DNA from: Streptomyces sp. Tu 3180
GTDB lineage: Bacteria > Actinomycetota > Actinomycetes > Streptomycetales > Streptomycetaceae
Assembly (NCBI RefSeq): GCF_009852415.1
Contig: NZ_WOXS01000002.1
Location: 6,116,001 to 6,180,000 of the forward strand
DNA length: 64,000 nt
Direction: 5' to 3'
The first letter of the stretch is position 1. The number at the start of each line of letters is the position of its first letter. Below are positions 55,321 through 63,758 of this stretch, piece by piece. Under the pieces are notes generated by a model, which was not told the origin of the DNA, did no database searches, and saw only the letters and a list, made by a program, of their open reading frames with translations. A program made the position numbers and the translations under genes.

Positions 55321-56235
55321 TCATTCGACGCCGCTGGGCGTCGGCTGCGGCGTACGGCCGGCCAGAACCTCCGTGAGCCGCTGGGTGCCCTGCTCCACGG
55401 CGGCCCTGGTGGTGTCGTGGTCGGCGCCGTCGAGCCCGCCGTTGGTGACCGTGATCGCGTCCGCGCCGACCTGGACCGCGGCGACGTCCAGGGTGAGGGT
55501 CACGGGACCGCCGCCGCTGGTGCCCTTCACCGTCACGGTCAGCCCCTGCCGGGCGTCGCCCTCCTCGGGCAGCGGCGCCTCGACGACCTGGACGGTGCGC
55601 TCACCGCCGTCACCGCCGTCACTGCCGGTGAGGGTGAACTGGTCGCAGGTGTCGGGCAGCGACCCCAGCCACTGCATCGACTTGTCGAGGTCGGCCTTCC
55701 GGTAGGCGGCGACCTGGTGGAGCAGCCGGGAGTCGCCCTCCTGGAAGCCGGTGAGCGCCGACGCCCCGGACGGGCGGCCCAGCAGCGTCTCGTCGTAGAG
55801 CGAGTCGACCAGGCGCTGGCAGACGTCGGCGTCGGCCCTCCCGTCGAGGAACACCGCCGCGTCCACCTGTCCGATGAGCAGGGAGTCCCGCCAGGACCGC
55901 GGGTCCTTCGCCTGGGTCCAGGCGTCCTCGATGTCCGCCTCGGTGATCAGCGCGTTCCGCGCACCGGTCCCGGTGAGGTTCGAGGTGGGGGAGGCGGACG
56001 GCGTGGACGGGGGCGTGGTGGTCTGCGCGGCGAGGGGCCGCTCGGCGACGGTGGTGGCGGTCGCCGGCCCGGCCGCCGGGCCGGCGTCCCCGCCGGAGCA
56101 GGCTGCCGTGAGGAGCAGCGTCCCGGTGGCCAGCGCGGCGGCCAGGACACGGGCCGGCCGGGCGGCCGGGTGCGGCGCGGACGCACGGGCCGCGGCCGCG
56201 CGGAGCGTGCGGACGTTCGGGCGGGGGGTGGTCAC
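55321..56235 (-). CDS. Putative lipoprotein, sensor-domain-like
   Basis: A 304-residue exported lipoprotein. After an Arg-rich start the hydrophobic LAAALATGTLLLTAAC carries the lipobox LTAAC (Cys near 52). A Thr/Pro/Ser-rich spacer (~60-90) then leads to a globular domain (~95-300) with two Cys (VCQRLVDSLYDE and LPDTCDQFTL) likely forming a disulphide. This resembles the extracellular sensor-type domains common in actinobacterial lipoproteins, but no family is certain. GTG 56235 has AGGAGG 5 nt upstream. Confidence 0.82.
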   Translation of the reverse strand: MTTPRPNVRTLRAAAARASAPHPAARPARVLAAALATGTLLLTAACSGGDAGPAAGPATATTVAERPLAAQTTTPPSTPSASPTSNLTGTGARNALITEADIEDAWTQAKDPRSWRDSLLIGQVDAAVFLDGRADADVCQRLVDSLYDETLLGRPSGASALTGFQEGDSRLLHQVAAYRKADLDKSMQWLGSLPDTCDQFTLTGSDGGDGGERTVQVVEAPLPEEGDARQGLTVTVKGTSGGGPVTLTLDVAAVQVGADAITVTNGGLDGADHDTTRAAVEQGTQRLTEVLAGRTPQPTPSGVE

Positions 56236-56495
56236 GAGCACCTCCTGGGAACGGGACGGTCGCCCAGCGGCTACGTGCTCCGGGCGGCTCCCCCCTTGCC
56301 CCTCCACCGCACCACCGGCCCGCCCGGGTGACCAGCACAGCGGGGTCATACGGGTGAAGACCGGCCGGTGTCCGGCGTCGCCGGCCCGACCGCCCACGGG
56401 CTCCCGCACACGGCGCCGGGCACGGACCGCTGCGCGACGTCCTCCCGCCGGGGCGGAGGTGTCCACAATTGATCGAACAACAAGGCGAATACGGC

Positions 56496-56501
56496 TATGA
56501 T
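56496..56501 (+). promoter_or_regulatory. Promoter -10 of the tRNA-like RNA
   Basis: TATGAT is a near-consensus HrdB -10 that ends 4 nt before the 12-bp outer stem of the tRNA-like element. The region 56461-56500 is AT-richer than its surroundings. No clear -35 stands at 17-18 nt; TTGATC is 21 nt away. Confidence 0.6.
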
Positions 56502-56505
56502 CTCC

Positions 56506-56590
56506 GCGGCAAGGCCGTAGCGCAGAGGTCGTCGCGCCCGAGCATCAAGCTGGAGGACGTCGGTTCGAATCCGACCGGTCTTGCCGCCCA
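56506..56590 (+). ncRNA. tRNA-like RNA with an extended acceptor-type stem
   Basis: The T-arm is canonical (GTCGG-TTCGAAT-CCGAC, 56559-56575), the D-arm is GCGC-N10-GCGC (56520-56537) preceded by TA, and the acceptor AAGGCCG (56511-56517) pairs with CGGTCTT (56576-56582). The outer GCGGC/GCCGC extends the stem to 12 bp. The anticodon arm is abnormal: pairing works only with a bulged G and a 5-nt loop (ATCAA), and there is no U33. It is therefore a tRNA pseudogene or a tRNA-mimicking RNA rather than a normal tRNA. CCCA follows the stem. Confidence 0.6.
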
Positions 56591-56692
56591 TGTCGTGGAG
56601 GAAAGTCGATTGGCGTCGGTCCGTCCTGGCCGGGCGGAGGGCGATGCCGCCCTCGGCGAGCCGGGCACCGGCGACGGACCGGTGGAGTGGTG

Positions 56693-57826
56693 ATGACGCA
56701 GCCGACGCCCGTGCGCTGCCCGGCGATCGAACACCCGGACATCCCGATCGGCGACCCTGCCGGCCTGGATCCGCTGCTGGCCCGGTTGGGGTCGGCGCGA
56801 GCGGTGGAGGCCGACGAGACCTTCCCGCTCGGCACCGTGCGCGCGGACGGGCGCGTCGACCTGTGCAAGCAGGGGCTCGGAGCGGCCGGCGCCGCCCGCC
56901 TGATGCCCGTCGCCGCCTCCTCGCCGCACGCCCGGCACGTCCTGCTCGGCACCAACGCCATCGGGAACGAGGGGGCTTCGGCGGTGGCCCGGGCACTCGC
57001 CGACGACCACGGTCTGCACACGCTCTACCTCGGCTGCAACCGCATCGGCCCGGACGGCGTCGTCGCGCTCGCCGACGCGCTGTCGGCGGACGGCACCGTC
57101 CGCGCCCTGTGGCTCAAGCGCAACCCGGTGGGTGACGACGGCGTCCTCGCGCTCGCCGCGATGCTCCGCCGCAACACCGCGCTGCGCACCCTCGACCTGG
57201 TCAACACCGGCCTCACCACCGTGGGGCTGCGCGCGCTGCTCGACGCCCTCACCGGCCGCCCGCGCCCGGTGGAACGCCTCTTCCTCGGCGGGAACGGCCT
57301 GACCGCCGACGCCGCCGGGCTGCTGGCGGCGCTGATCCGCGAGGCGGGCGTGCGCGAGCTGTACCTGCCCGCCAACCACCTCGGCGACGAGGGCGCCGCC
57401 GTCCTCGCGGCCGCGGCCGACTCCGGGCGGCCGGTGCGCCTGGGGCTCGGCGGCAACGGGATCGGCCCCGCCGGGGCGCGCGCCCTCGCCGGCGCCCTGG
57501 CCGGTGTCGAGGCGCTCGACCTGGGACGGCCGATGTCGGAGCGGAGCCTCGGCGCCCCCGCCAACGCCACCGGTGACGAAGGCGCCCGCGCGCTGGCCGC
57601 CGCGCTTCCCGGCAGCCCGCTGCGCCGGCTCGAGCTGCGCCACACCGGACTCACCGGCCGGGGCGCGAAGTCCCTGCTGGAGGCCGTGCCGGACGACTCG
57701 CCGCTGGAGTACGTCGGTCTGGGACCCGGACTGCCCCGGAAGGTGAAGCGGTCCTTCACCCGGCGCCTGCGGCCGGTGACCGGGGCCCATCCCGACCTGC
57801 GCGCGATAGGAAGTGTCCACCGGTGA
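56693..57826 (+). CDS. Leucine-rich repeat (RNI-like) protein
   Basis: A 377-residue cytosolic protein. From ~75 onward about ten repeats of the ribonuclease-inhibitor type recur roughly every 28 residues, with cores like LHTLYLGCNRIGPDGVVALADAL, LRTLDLVNTGLTTVGLRALL and VRELYLPANHLGDEGAAVL. Such LRR arcs bind proteins. ATG 56693 has GGAG 5 nt upstream; two GTG codons directly precede it. Its TGA overlaps the next start (GTGA), so it is the first gene of a tightly coupled set with ankyrin, MoxR and VWA proteins. It is likely a substrate- or partner-recognition subunit. Confidence 0.88.
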   Translation: MTQPTPVRCPAIEHPDIPIGDPAGLDPLLARLGSARAVEADETFPLGTVRADGRVDLCKQGLGAAGAARLMPVAASSPHARHVLLGTNAIGNEGASAVARALADDHGLHTLYLGCNRIGPDGVVALADALSADGTVRALWLKRNPVGDDGVLALAAMLRRNTALRTLDLVNTGLTTVGLRALLDALTGRPRPVERLFLGGNGLTADAAGLLAALIREAGVRELYLPANHLGDEGAAVLAAAADSGRPVRLGLGGNGIGPAGARALAGALAGVEALDLGRPMSERSLGAPANATGDEGARALAAALPGSPLRRLELRHTGLTGRGAKSLLEAVPDDSPLEYVGLGPGLPRKVKRSFTRRLRPVTGAHPDLRAIGSVHR

Positions 57827-59673
57827 GCCCCCGCCCCGAACTCCCCTGTTTCCCACCGGAGGAGGCGGCGAGCCGGCGGCGGATCCGCCGCTACGCGGTG
57901 CCCCGGCGGATGATCGAGCGCGCGACCGAACGCCGCTCGGCCGGTGACTGGCGGGGGGCGTGCGCGGCGGCCGGCGTGGACGTCGCCGTCGACCTGTCCG
58001 AGGTCGCCGAGCACTGCGGCCCCGACGTCGCCGCCGCGCTGGAGGACGACCTGCGCCACCTGGTCCCGGACCTGGTGCGCTGGCACCTGCCCCGGGTGCT
58101 GGGCGGCTGGACCACACTCGCCACCGACCGGACCGTGGTCCTCGCCCGCTACCGTCCGGTGGGGACGGCCGAAGGGCCCCGCTCCACGCCGTACCTCCAC
58201 CTCACCACCCCCGCGATGCTGGAGGGCCCGCAGCGCCTCACCCTGCGGTTCCGGACGGTCGCGGACGAGAGGGCCGCCGGCGTCTTCGGGAGCCGGACCG
58301 AGGACTGGCGGTACGCCCGGCACCTGTGGGACGCACGGCACACCGCCGAACTGCGGGAGAGGGGCGGCGGCCGCGCACGGCCGCCGTTCCTCCACCCCGA
58401 CGGCAGGCCGCGCCGCACGGACGAGCTGCCCACGGCCGACCCCGGCCCCGGCGACGCGGTGGCACGGGCCGAGTGGGTCACCCTGCTGCACCAGAAGGGC
58501 GAGGTCGAGGCGGCCTTCGCCGCGGCCGGGATCGAGGTCGACCTGACGCCCCCGACCGGCCCCGGGTGGTACCGGGCCGACCCGGAGCTGCTCCTCGGCA
58601 GGCTCGCGCTCGACCACACCCGCCTGGAGCGGGAGGTCCGCCGGCTGGCGGACGAGGGCGTCGGGGACCGCTTCCTCGTCGCCGGCGACTGGCGCACGTA
58701 CGTCCTGCTGCAGCCGGCGGCCCCCGGTGGCCGCGCCGGACTGCGGGCGAGGGCCGTCGGCCGGGACGAGGCCAAGGGCGTGCCCTTCCTCGCGGAAGCG
58801 CTCTGGCGCAGGCTCCCCGACCTCGACCTGTTGCGCGTCGGCGGAGTCGAGCCGGAGCACCTGCATCCGCTGGTCCGCGAGGCGCTGTTGCCCGCCCTCC
58901 GGGTTCCCGCCGGGACCGGCGGCCCTCCGGGTCCCGCCGTCCCCGCGCCCGTCCGGGTGCGCTGCCGCGGCGAGTGGCACGAGGTGGGCTTCCGCCCGGG
59001 CGGTCTGCTCCACATGCCGCACAGCGACGAGGAGCAGCAGCGCGAGCGGGCCCTGCGCGCGTTCGGCGGCGCCGTCACCGGGTGCTTCGCGGTCCAGCAG
59101 ACGTGGGCGTCGGGGAGCGGCCGGCTGCCGAAGGCCCTGCGCGCCCAGCGACAGGACCTGTTCCTGCGCGCCCAGCACGGCGACACCCACGGCGTGCTCG
59201 CACTCCTGGACGCCGGCGTGGACCCCCGGGTGCGCGACGCCCGCGGGCGCTCGCTGCTCCACGTGCTGCACCTGGTCGACCACGAGCTGCTCCTGCCCCG
59301 GCTGCTCGCGGAGGGGCTCGACCTCGAGGCCCGGGACGACCGGAACCGCACACCGCTGTACGTGGCGGTCGGCGACGGCGGTTCCAGGGCCCTCGTGGAG
59401 GCACTCCTCGCCGCCGGCGCCCGCATCGACGTGGTCGACGAGTCGGAGCTCTCGCTGGCCCAGACCATCCGCCGGTACAAGCGTTCCGACCTGGCCTTCC
59501 TGCGGAAGCGCGTACGGGAGGAACACCCGGGCGTCGGCGCCGAGTGGTGGGACGAGTGGATGGAGGAGCGCGAGGAGTACCACGCCGACGAGCCCGACGA
59601 GCCCGACGAGCCCGACGAGCCCGACGAGCACGGCGAGCCCGACCGACACGACGACGAGGACGCGCCCTTTTGA
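57823..59673 (+). CDS. Large protein with C-terminal ankyrin repeats
   Basis: A 616-residue cytosolic protein. Residues 1-~430 are of unknown fold with two similar halves (the GAC/AAAGVDVAVDLSEVAE region near 45 and VEAAFAAAGIEVDLTPP near 225 look like a duplication). Residues ~440-560 contain ankyrin-type repeats (GDTHGVLALLDAGVDPRVRDARGRSLLH, then RNRTPLYVAVGDGG and LVEALLAAGARID). The tail is acidic with DEPDEPDEP repeats. It overlaps both neighbours by 4 nt (GTGA, TTGA). Probably an adaptor in the same complex as the LRR, MoxR and VWA proteins. Confidence 0.82.
   Translation: MSPRPELPCFPPEEAASRRRIRRYAVPRRMIERATERRSAGDWRGACAAAGVDVAVDLSEVAEHCGPDVAAALEDDLRHLVPDLVRWHLPRVLGGWTTLATDRTVVLARYRPVGTAEGPRSTPYLHLTTPAMLEGPQRLTLRFRTVADERAAGVFGSRTEDWRYARHLWDARHTAELRERGGGRARPPFLHPDGRPRRTDELPTADPGPGDAVARAEWVTLLHQKGEVEAAFAAAGIEVDLTPPTGPGWYRADPELLLGRLALDHTRLEREVRRLADEGVGDRFLVAGDWRTYVLLQPAAPGGRAGLRARAVGRDEAKGVPFLAEALWRRLPDLDLLRVGGVEPEHLHPLVREALLPALRVPAGTGGPPGPAVPAPVRVRCRGEWHEVGFRPGGLLHMPHSDEEQQRERALRAFGGAVTGCFAVQQTWASGSGRLPKALRAQRQDLFLRAQHGDTHGVLALLDAGVDPRVRDARGRSLLHVLHLVDHELLLPRLLAEGLDLEARDDRNRTPLYVAVGDGGSRALVEALLAAGARIDVVDESELSLAQTIRRYKRSDLAFLRKRVREEHPGVGAEWWDEWMEEREEYHADEPDEPDEPDEPDEHGEPDRHDDEDAPF
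59590..59625 (+). repeat. 9-bp coding tandem repeat
   Basis: Four perfect copies of GAGCCCGAC encode the (Glu-Pro-Asp)n tail of the ankyrin protein. It is a slippage-prone tract that keeps the reading frame. Confidence 0.9.
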
Positions 59674-60875
59674 ACACCGTCCCCACCCCCCGTACCGCAC
59701 CCGGCCCGCTGGCCGCCGCGGACGACCTCGTCCGCAGGCTGCGCGCGCGGCGCACCGAGCCCGCCGCCAACCCCCGGCTGGAGGCGCTGGCCCTGGCCGT
59801 GACGGCCAATCAGCCCGTCCTGCTGTGGGGCGAACCGGGCATCGGCAAGTCGGCCGGCCTGGAGCAGCTCGCCGCCGGACTCGGCCTCCCGCTGGAGACG
59901 GTCATCGCCAGCGTGCACGAGCCGTCGGACTTCGCCGGGCTGCCGATCGTCGGGGACGACCCGGCCGGGACCGGCGTGCCGATGGCCCCGCCCGACTGGG
60001 CGGTCCGGCTCAAGCGTGCCGGACACGGCCTGCTCTTCTTCGACGAACTGTCCTCCGCGCCGCCGGCCGTGCAGGCGGCGCTGCTGCGGGTCGTCCTCGA
60101 ACGCCGGGTCGGCAGCCTCGTCCTGCCCGACGCGGTGCGCATCGTCGCCGCCGCCAACCCGCCGTCCAGTGCCGCGGACGGCTGGCACCTCAGCCCGCCG
60201 CTCGCCAACCGCTTCGTCCACCTCGACTGGACCCACGACCCCGCCACGGTCGCGCGCGGCATGGCCGGCACCTGGCCCGAGGCGGCCGTCCCCGCGGTCG
60301 ACCCGGCCAGGGTGCCCGGCGCCGTCGCGCGGGCCCGCGGCGCCGTCTCCGGTTTCCTCACCGCCCGGCCGGGCCTGGTCCACCACATCCCCGCCGACGC
60401 CGAGAGCCGGGGCCGGTCGTGGCCGTCCCCGCGGACCTGGGAGATGGCACTGCGGCTGCTCGCGACGGCGTACGCGACCGGCGCCGGCCGCGAGGCGACG
60501 GCCGCCGCCCTCACCGGTGCCGTCGGGGACGGCGCGGGCGTCGAACTGCTGTCGTACCTGGAGCACCTCGACCTGCCGGACCCCGAGCGGGTCCTCGCCG
60601 ATCCCGGGGCGTTCGCCCTGCCCGAGCGCGGCGACCGGCAACTGGCCTTCCTCATCGCGGTGGTCGCCGCCATCCAGAGCGATCCCACCCGGCCCCGCTG
60701 GGAGGCCGGCTGGACGGTGCTGGCCAAGGCGGTGGACGCGGGCGTACCGGACGTGGCCGCCCGGGCCGCCACCGACCTCGCGGCGATGCGCCGGCCGGAC
60801 TGGCCCGTACCCCCCGGCATCGACGGGTTCCTGGACCTGCTGCGGATGTCCGGGGCCCTGCCCGGCAGCCGGTGA
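59670..60875 (+). CDS. MoxR-type AAA+ ATPase
   Basis: A 401-residue chaperone-like ATPase. Walker A is GEPGIGKS (54-61), Walker B LLFFDELSS (121-129) and sensor 1 AAANPP (161-165). PPLANRF (~176-182) resembles the arginine-finger/second-region motif of MoxR proteins. The C-terminal ~150 residues form the helical lid plus an extra domain. The start is inferred as TTG 59670, overlapping the upstream TGA (TTGA); no ATG/GTG lies nearby in frame. MoxR ATPases work with VWA-domain partners, and one is encoded next. Confidence 0.92.
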   Translation: MNTVPTPRTAPGPLAAADDLVRRLRARRTEPAANPRLEALALAVTANQPVLLWGEPGIGKSAGLEQLAAGLGLPLETVIASVHEPSDFAGLPIVGDDPAGTGVPMAPPDWAVRLKRAGHGLLFFDELSSAPPAVQAALLRVVLERRVGSLVLPDAVRIVAAANPPSSAADGWHLSPPLANRFVHLDWTHDPATVARGMAGTWPEAAVPAVDPARVPGAVARARGAVSGFLTARPGLVHHIPADAESRGRSWPSPRTWEMALRLLATAYATGAGREATAAALTGAVGDGAGVELLSYLEHLDLPDPERVLADPGAFALPERGDRQLAFLIAVVAAIQSDPTRPRWEAGWTVLAKAVDAGVPDVAARAATDLAAMRRPDWPVPPGIDGFLDLLRMSGALPGSR

Positions 60876-60886
60876 GGCCGGCGGGC

Positions 60887-62071
60887 ATGACGACGTCCCG
60901 CGAGGCCCTGGACACGACCAAGCTGCTCGCCGCCCGCTACCGGGCGGCGAGCGACCGCCCCTACCTGGCGTCGGCCCTGTACGCCCTGACCGTCGTGCCC
61001 TGCCCCGACGTGCCGACGATGGGCGTCGACCGGCACTGGCGCTGCTACGTCTCGCCCGCCTTCGTCGACGCGACCCCCGTGGAGGAACTCGCGGGCGTCT
61101 GGGTGCACGAGGCGGCGCACCTGCTGCGCGACCACCACGGCCGCGCCGACCGGCTCCCCGCCGCCGACCAGCGCGACCGGCACCGCGTCAACGTCGCCCA
61201 GGACTGCGAGATCAACGACGACCTCCTCGCCGACGGCCTGCGCCTGCCCGCCGGGCGCGTCGAGCCCCGCCTCCTCGGCCTGCCCGACGGGCAGCTGTTC
61301 GAGGCGTACCTGCCGCACCTGCCCCCCGAGGTACGGGAGTGCGACTGCGGATCGGGGGCCCACGGCCGCCCGGCGCCCTGGGAGCTCCCGGGATCCGCCG
61401 GCCCCGCCCGGCTGGGCGAGGTCGAGGCCCAGGCACTGCGCCGGCAGACCGCCGAGGCGATGCGCGCCCACCAGCGCGCCCGCGGCACCCTGCCCGCGGG
61501 CTGGCGGCGCTGGGCCGAGGAGGTCCTGGAACCCACGGTGGACTGGCGCCAGGCACTGTCTGGCGCGGTCCGCGAGGCCGCCGCGTGGGCCGGCGGGGCC
61601 GTCGACTACACCTACCGCCGCCCGTCGCGCCGCACCCCGGCGCTGCGCGGCGTCGTCCTCCCGAGCCTGCGCCGCCCGCTGCCCCGGGTGGCGGTCGTCG
61701 TCGACACCTCGGGCTCGATGGGCGACGCGGAACTCGCGGCCGCCCTGGGCGAGGTCACGGGCGTGCTGCGCGAGGTCGGCGTGCGGGGCAACCGCGTCAC
61801 CGTCCTCGCCTGCGACGCCGACGTGCACGCCGTGTCCCGGGTGACGGCCACCGAGCAGATCACCCTCGGCGGCGGAGGCGGCACGGACCTGCGCGTCGGG
61901 ATCGACGCCGCGCTCGCGGCGCGGGAGCGCCCGGCCGTCGTCGTCGTCCTCACCGACGGATTCACGCCCTGGCCCGACGAGACCCCGTCCTGCCGCCTGA
62001 TCGCGGCCCTGATCGGCCCCGACGCACCGCACCCCCCGCACTGGGTGGAGACGGTGCGGATCCCCACCTGA
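60887..62071 (+). CDS. VWA-like domain protein with N-terminal HExxH metallopeptidase-like domain (DUF2201 type)
   Basis: A 394-residue protein. The N-terminal domain (~10-165) has HEAAH (74-78) followed by NVAQDCEIND (103-111), the zinc-site pattern of the DUF2201/putative metallopeptidase family, and an ECDCGSG cysteine pair near 151-155. The C-terminal VWA domain (~265-394) has an intact MIDAS: DTSGS (273-277), a Thr in GGGGTD (~334) and LTDG (355-358). A GTG at 60872 that overlaps the stop of the AAA gene (GTGA) is an alternative start adding five residues. It is the expected partner of the MoxR ATPase. Confidence 0.92.
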   Translation: MTTSREALDTTKLLAARYRAASDRPYLASALYALTVVPCPDVPTMGVDRHWRCYVSPAFVDATPVEELAGVWVHEAAHLLRDHHGRADRLPAADQRDRHRVNVAQDCEINDDLLADGLRLPAGRVEPRLLGLPDGQLFEAYLPHLPPEVRECDCGSGAHGRPAPWELPGSAGPARLGEVEAQALRRQTAEAMRAHQRARGTLPAGWRRWAEEVLEPTVDWRQALSGAVREAAAWAGGAVDYTYRRPSRRTPALRGVVLPSLRRPLPRVAVVVDTSGSMGDAELAAALGEVTGVLREVGVRGNRVTVLACDADVHAVSRVTATEQITLGGGGGTDLRVGIDAALAARERPAVVVVLTDGFTPWPDETPSCRLIAALIGPDAPHPPHWVETVRIPT

Positions 62072-62085
62072 CGAAGGCGGAGAAG

Positions 62086-62532
62086 ATGACCCCGCAGCCC
62101 CCGCAGACCCGCCCCGTCGACCATGAACTCGTCCGGGCCGCGGCCGATGTCGCCCGCACCCGCTGCCGGGGCGACAACCACACCATGGCTGCCGCGGCCC
62201 GTGCCCGGGACGGCCGGATCGTCACCGCGGTGAACGCCTACCACTTCACCGGAGGCCCCTGCGCCGAGCTGGTCCTCATCGGGGCGGCGGCCGCCCAGGG
62301 CGCCTACGAGCTGGACACGATCGTCGCCGTGGGCGACCGCGACCGGGGGGTCGTCCCCCCGTGCGGCCGGTGCCGTCAGGTCCTCCTCGACTACTTTCCC
62401 GCCCTCGGGGTCGTCGTCGGCGAGGGTGACCGCCTCCGCACCGTCCCCGTCACCGACCTGCTGCCCGAAGGCTACGTCTGGGCCGACCACCAGCTCGGTG
62501 CCGACAGGACCCCGCCACTCGGCACGGGCTGA
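62086..62532 (+). CDS. Cytidine-deaminase-fold protein, blasticidin-S-deaminase-like
   Basis: A 148-residue zinc deaminase. NAYHFTGGPCAELVLIGAAA carries the Cys-Ala-Glu site, and VVPPCGRCRQVLLDYFP supplies the PCxxC ligands. These blocks and the ending LLPEGYVW resemble fungal blasticidin S deaminase (TGGPCAELVVLG, SPCGRCRQVLLD, LLPSGYVW) more closely than a standard cytidine deaminase. It lies 14 nt after the VWA gene with AAGGCGGAGAAG as binding site, so it can be read from the same transcript. It may deaminate cytosine nucleosides or confer resistance to a nucleoside antibiotic. Confidence 0.88.
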   Translation: MTPQPPQTRPVDHELVRAAADVARTRCRGDNHTMAAAARARDGRIVTAVNAYHFTGGPCAELVLIGAAAAQGAYELDTIVAVGDRDRGVVPPCGRCRQVLLDYFPALGVVVGEGDRLRTVPVTDLLPEGYVWADHQLGADRTPPLGTG

Positions 62533-62630
62533 CACCGCCGGCCGGCGACAGGGCGGGCGTTCCCCGGCGCTGCGCCGGCGACCACGCGACGGGGACGCTC
62601 CGCGAGCGCACCGCCGTCCCGGCGGACGCC

Positions 62631-63506
62631 TCAGCCGATGCGGGCCCCCGCGCCGCCGACGCGGACGCGCGGGTCGCCCGCGCGCAGCGTCACCGTGAGC
62701 TCGCCGGGGCGGCCCAGGTCCTCGCCCTGGTGCAGGGTGAGGACGGCGTCCCCGGGGACCAGGCCGAGCTCACGGGCGTACGCGCCGAACGCGGCGGCCG
62801 CGGCACCGGTCGCCGGGTCCTCGACGACGCCGCCGACGGGGAACGGGTCACGGACGTGGAAGACGGTGGCCGACTCCCGCCACACCAACTGGACCGTGGT
62901 CAGGTCCAGACGGTGCATCAGGGCCTCGAGGCGCGCGAAGTCGTACGCGAGGTCCGCGAGGCGGGCGCGCGTCGCCGCCGCGAGGACGAGGTGGCGGGCG
63001 CCGGCGAACGCGACACGGGGCGGGAAGGCCGGATCGAGGTCGGCGGCCGGCCAGTCCAGCGCGGCGAGCGCCTCCCCGAGGTCGGCACCGGCGATCTCCT
63101 CGACGTGCGGCTCGACGCTGGTGAGCGTGGCCCTGACCGTCCCGTCCTCCTCGGTCACCTCCACCGGCACGGTGCCGGCGCGCGTCGCGAACAGCAGTTC
63201 CCCGGGGCCGATCCGCTCGGCGAGCGCGACGGCGGTCGCGACGGTGGCGTGCCCGCAGAACGGCACCTCGGCCCTGGGGCTGAAGTAACGGATGCGGTAC
63301 GCCCGTCCCTCCGGGCCGCCGAGCCCCTCCGGGGGCGCGGTCAGGAACGCGGACTCCGAGTACCCGAGCTCGGCGGCGACGGCCAGCATGTCGCCGTCGT
63401 CCAGACCGGTGGCGTCCAGGACGACACCGGCGGGGTTCCCGCCGTCGGGGGTGCTGGAGAAGGCCGTGTAGCGCAGCACCTCGGGCCGCGGCGCGTTCGT
63501 CGTCAT
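62631..63506 (-). CDS. PhzF family isomerase/epimerase-like protein
   Basis: A 291-residue protein with the two-lobed diaminopimelate-epimerase fold of PhzF. Landmarks are the catalytic Glu in GYSESAFL, SPRAEVPFCGHATVATA, and the second-lobe DPATGAAAAAFGAY. Enzymes of this family isomerise phenazine precursors, but most genomic copies are of unknown substrate and no phz genes are present here. ATG 63506 is chosen; the open frame upstream is low complexity. Binding site weak. Confidence 0.93.
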   Translation of the reverse strand: MTTNAPRPEVLRYTAFSSTPDGGNPAGVVLDATGLDDGDMLAVAAELGYSESAFLTAPPEGLGGPEGRAYRIRYFSPRAEVPFCGHATVATAVALAERIGPGELLFATRAGTVPVEVTEEDGTVRATLTSVEPHVEEIAGADLGEALAALDWPAADLDPAFPPRVAFAGARHLVLAAATRARLADLAYDFARLEALMHRLDLTTVQLVWRESATVFHVRDPFPVGGVVEDPATGAAAAAFGAYARELGLVPGDAVLTLHQGEDLGRPGELTVTLRAGDPRVRVGGAGARIG

Positions 63507-63614
63507 GCTCGCGGCAACAGGGGGCGGACGCACGGCTATTCCCGGACGCGCCGGGGACACCGGCCGAGGAGATCCCGGCCGTGGGGACCCCCGAGCCCGG
63601 CGTGATGCCGCCGA

Positions 63615-63638
63615 CCGCAACCGTAACCGTAACCGTAA
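63615..63638. repeat. Hexanucleotide tandem repeat
   Basis: One CCGCAA followed by three perfect CCGTAA units in non-coding DNA between the PhzF and VOC genes. Confidence 0.9.
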
Positions 63639-63758
63639 CCGGGACTGCGACCGCGACCGGTCCGTGCCGTCGGCCCGCTCGACGCGAAGCCGTCGGGAGT
63701 TCCCGCCCGGACTCCGGTGCCGTCGGCGGGCCTGCCCGGGCCCCCGGGAGCCCGCGCG

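Noticed and set aside
56511..56583. Annotation of the tRNA-like element as an ordinary tRNA
   Set aside because: The anticodon stem does not pair normally, U33 is absent and the variable region is short, so no isotype can be assigned.
63615..63638. CCGTAA repeats considered as telomeric or replication-related sequence
   Set aside because: Only three units, internal to the chromosome arm, with no telomere palindromes; treated as a simple repeat.
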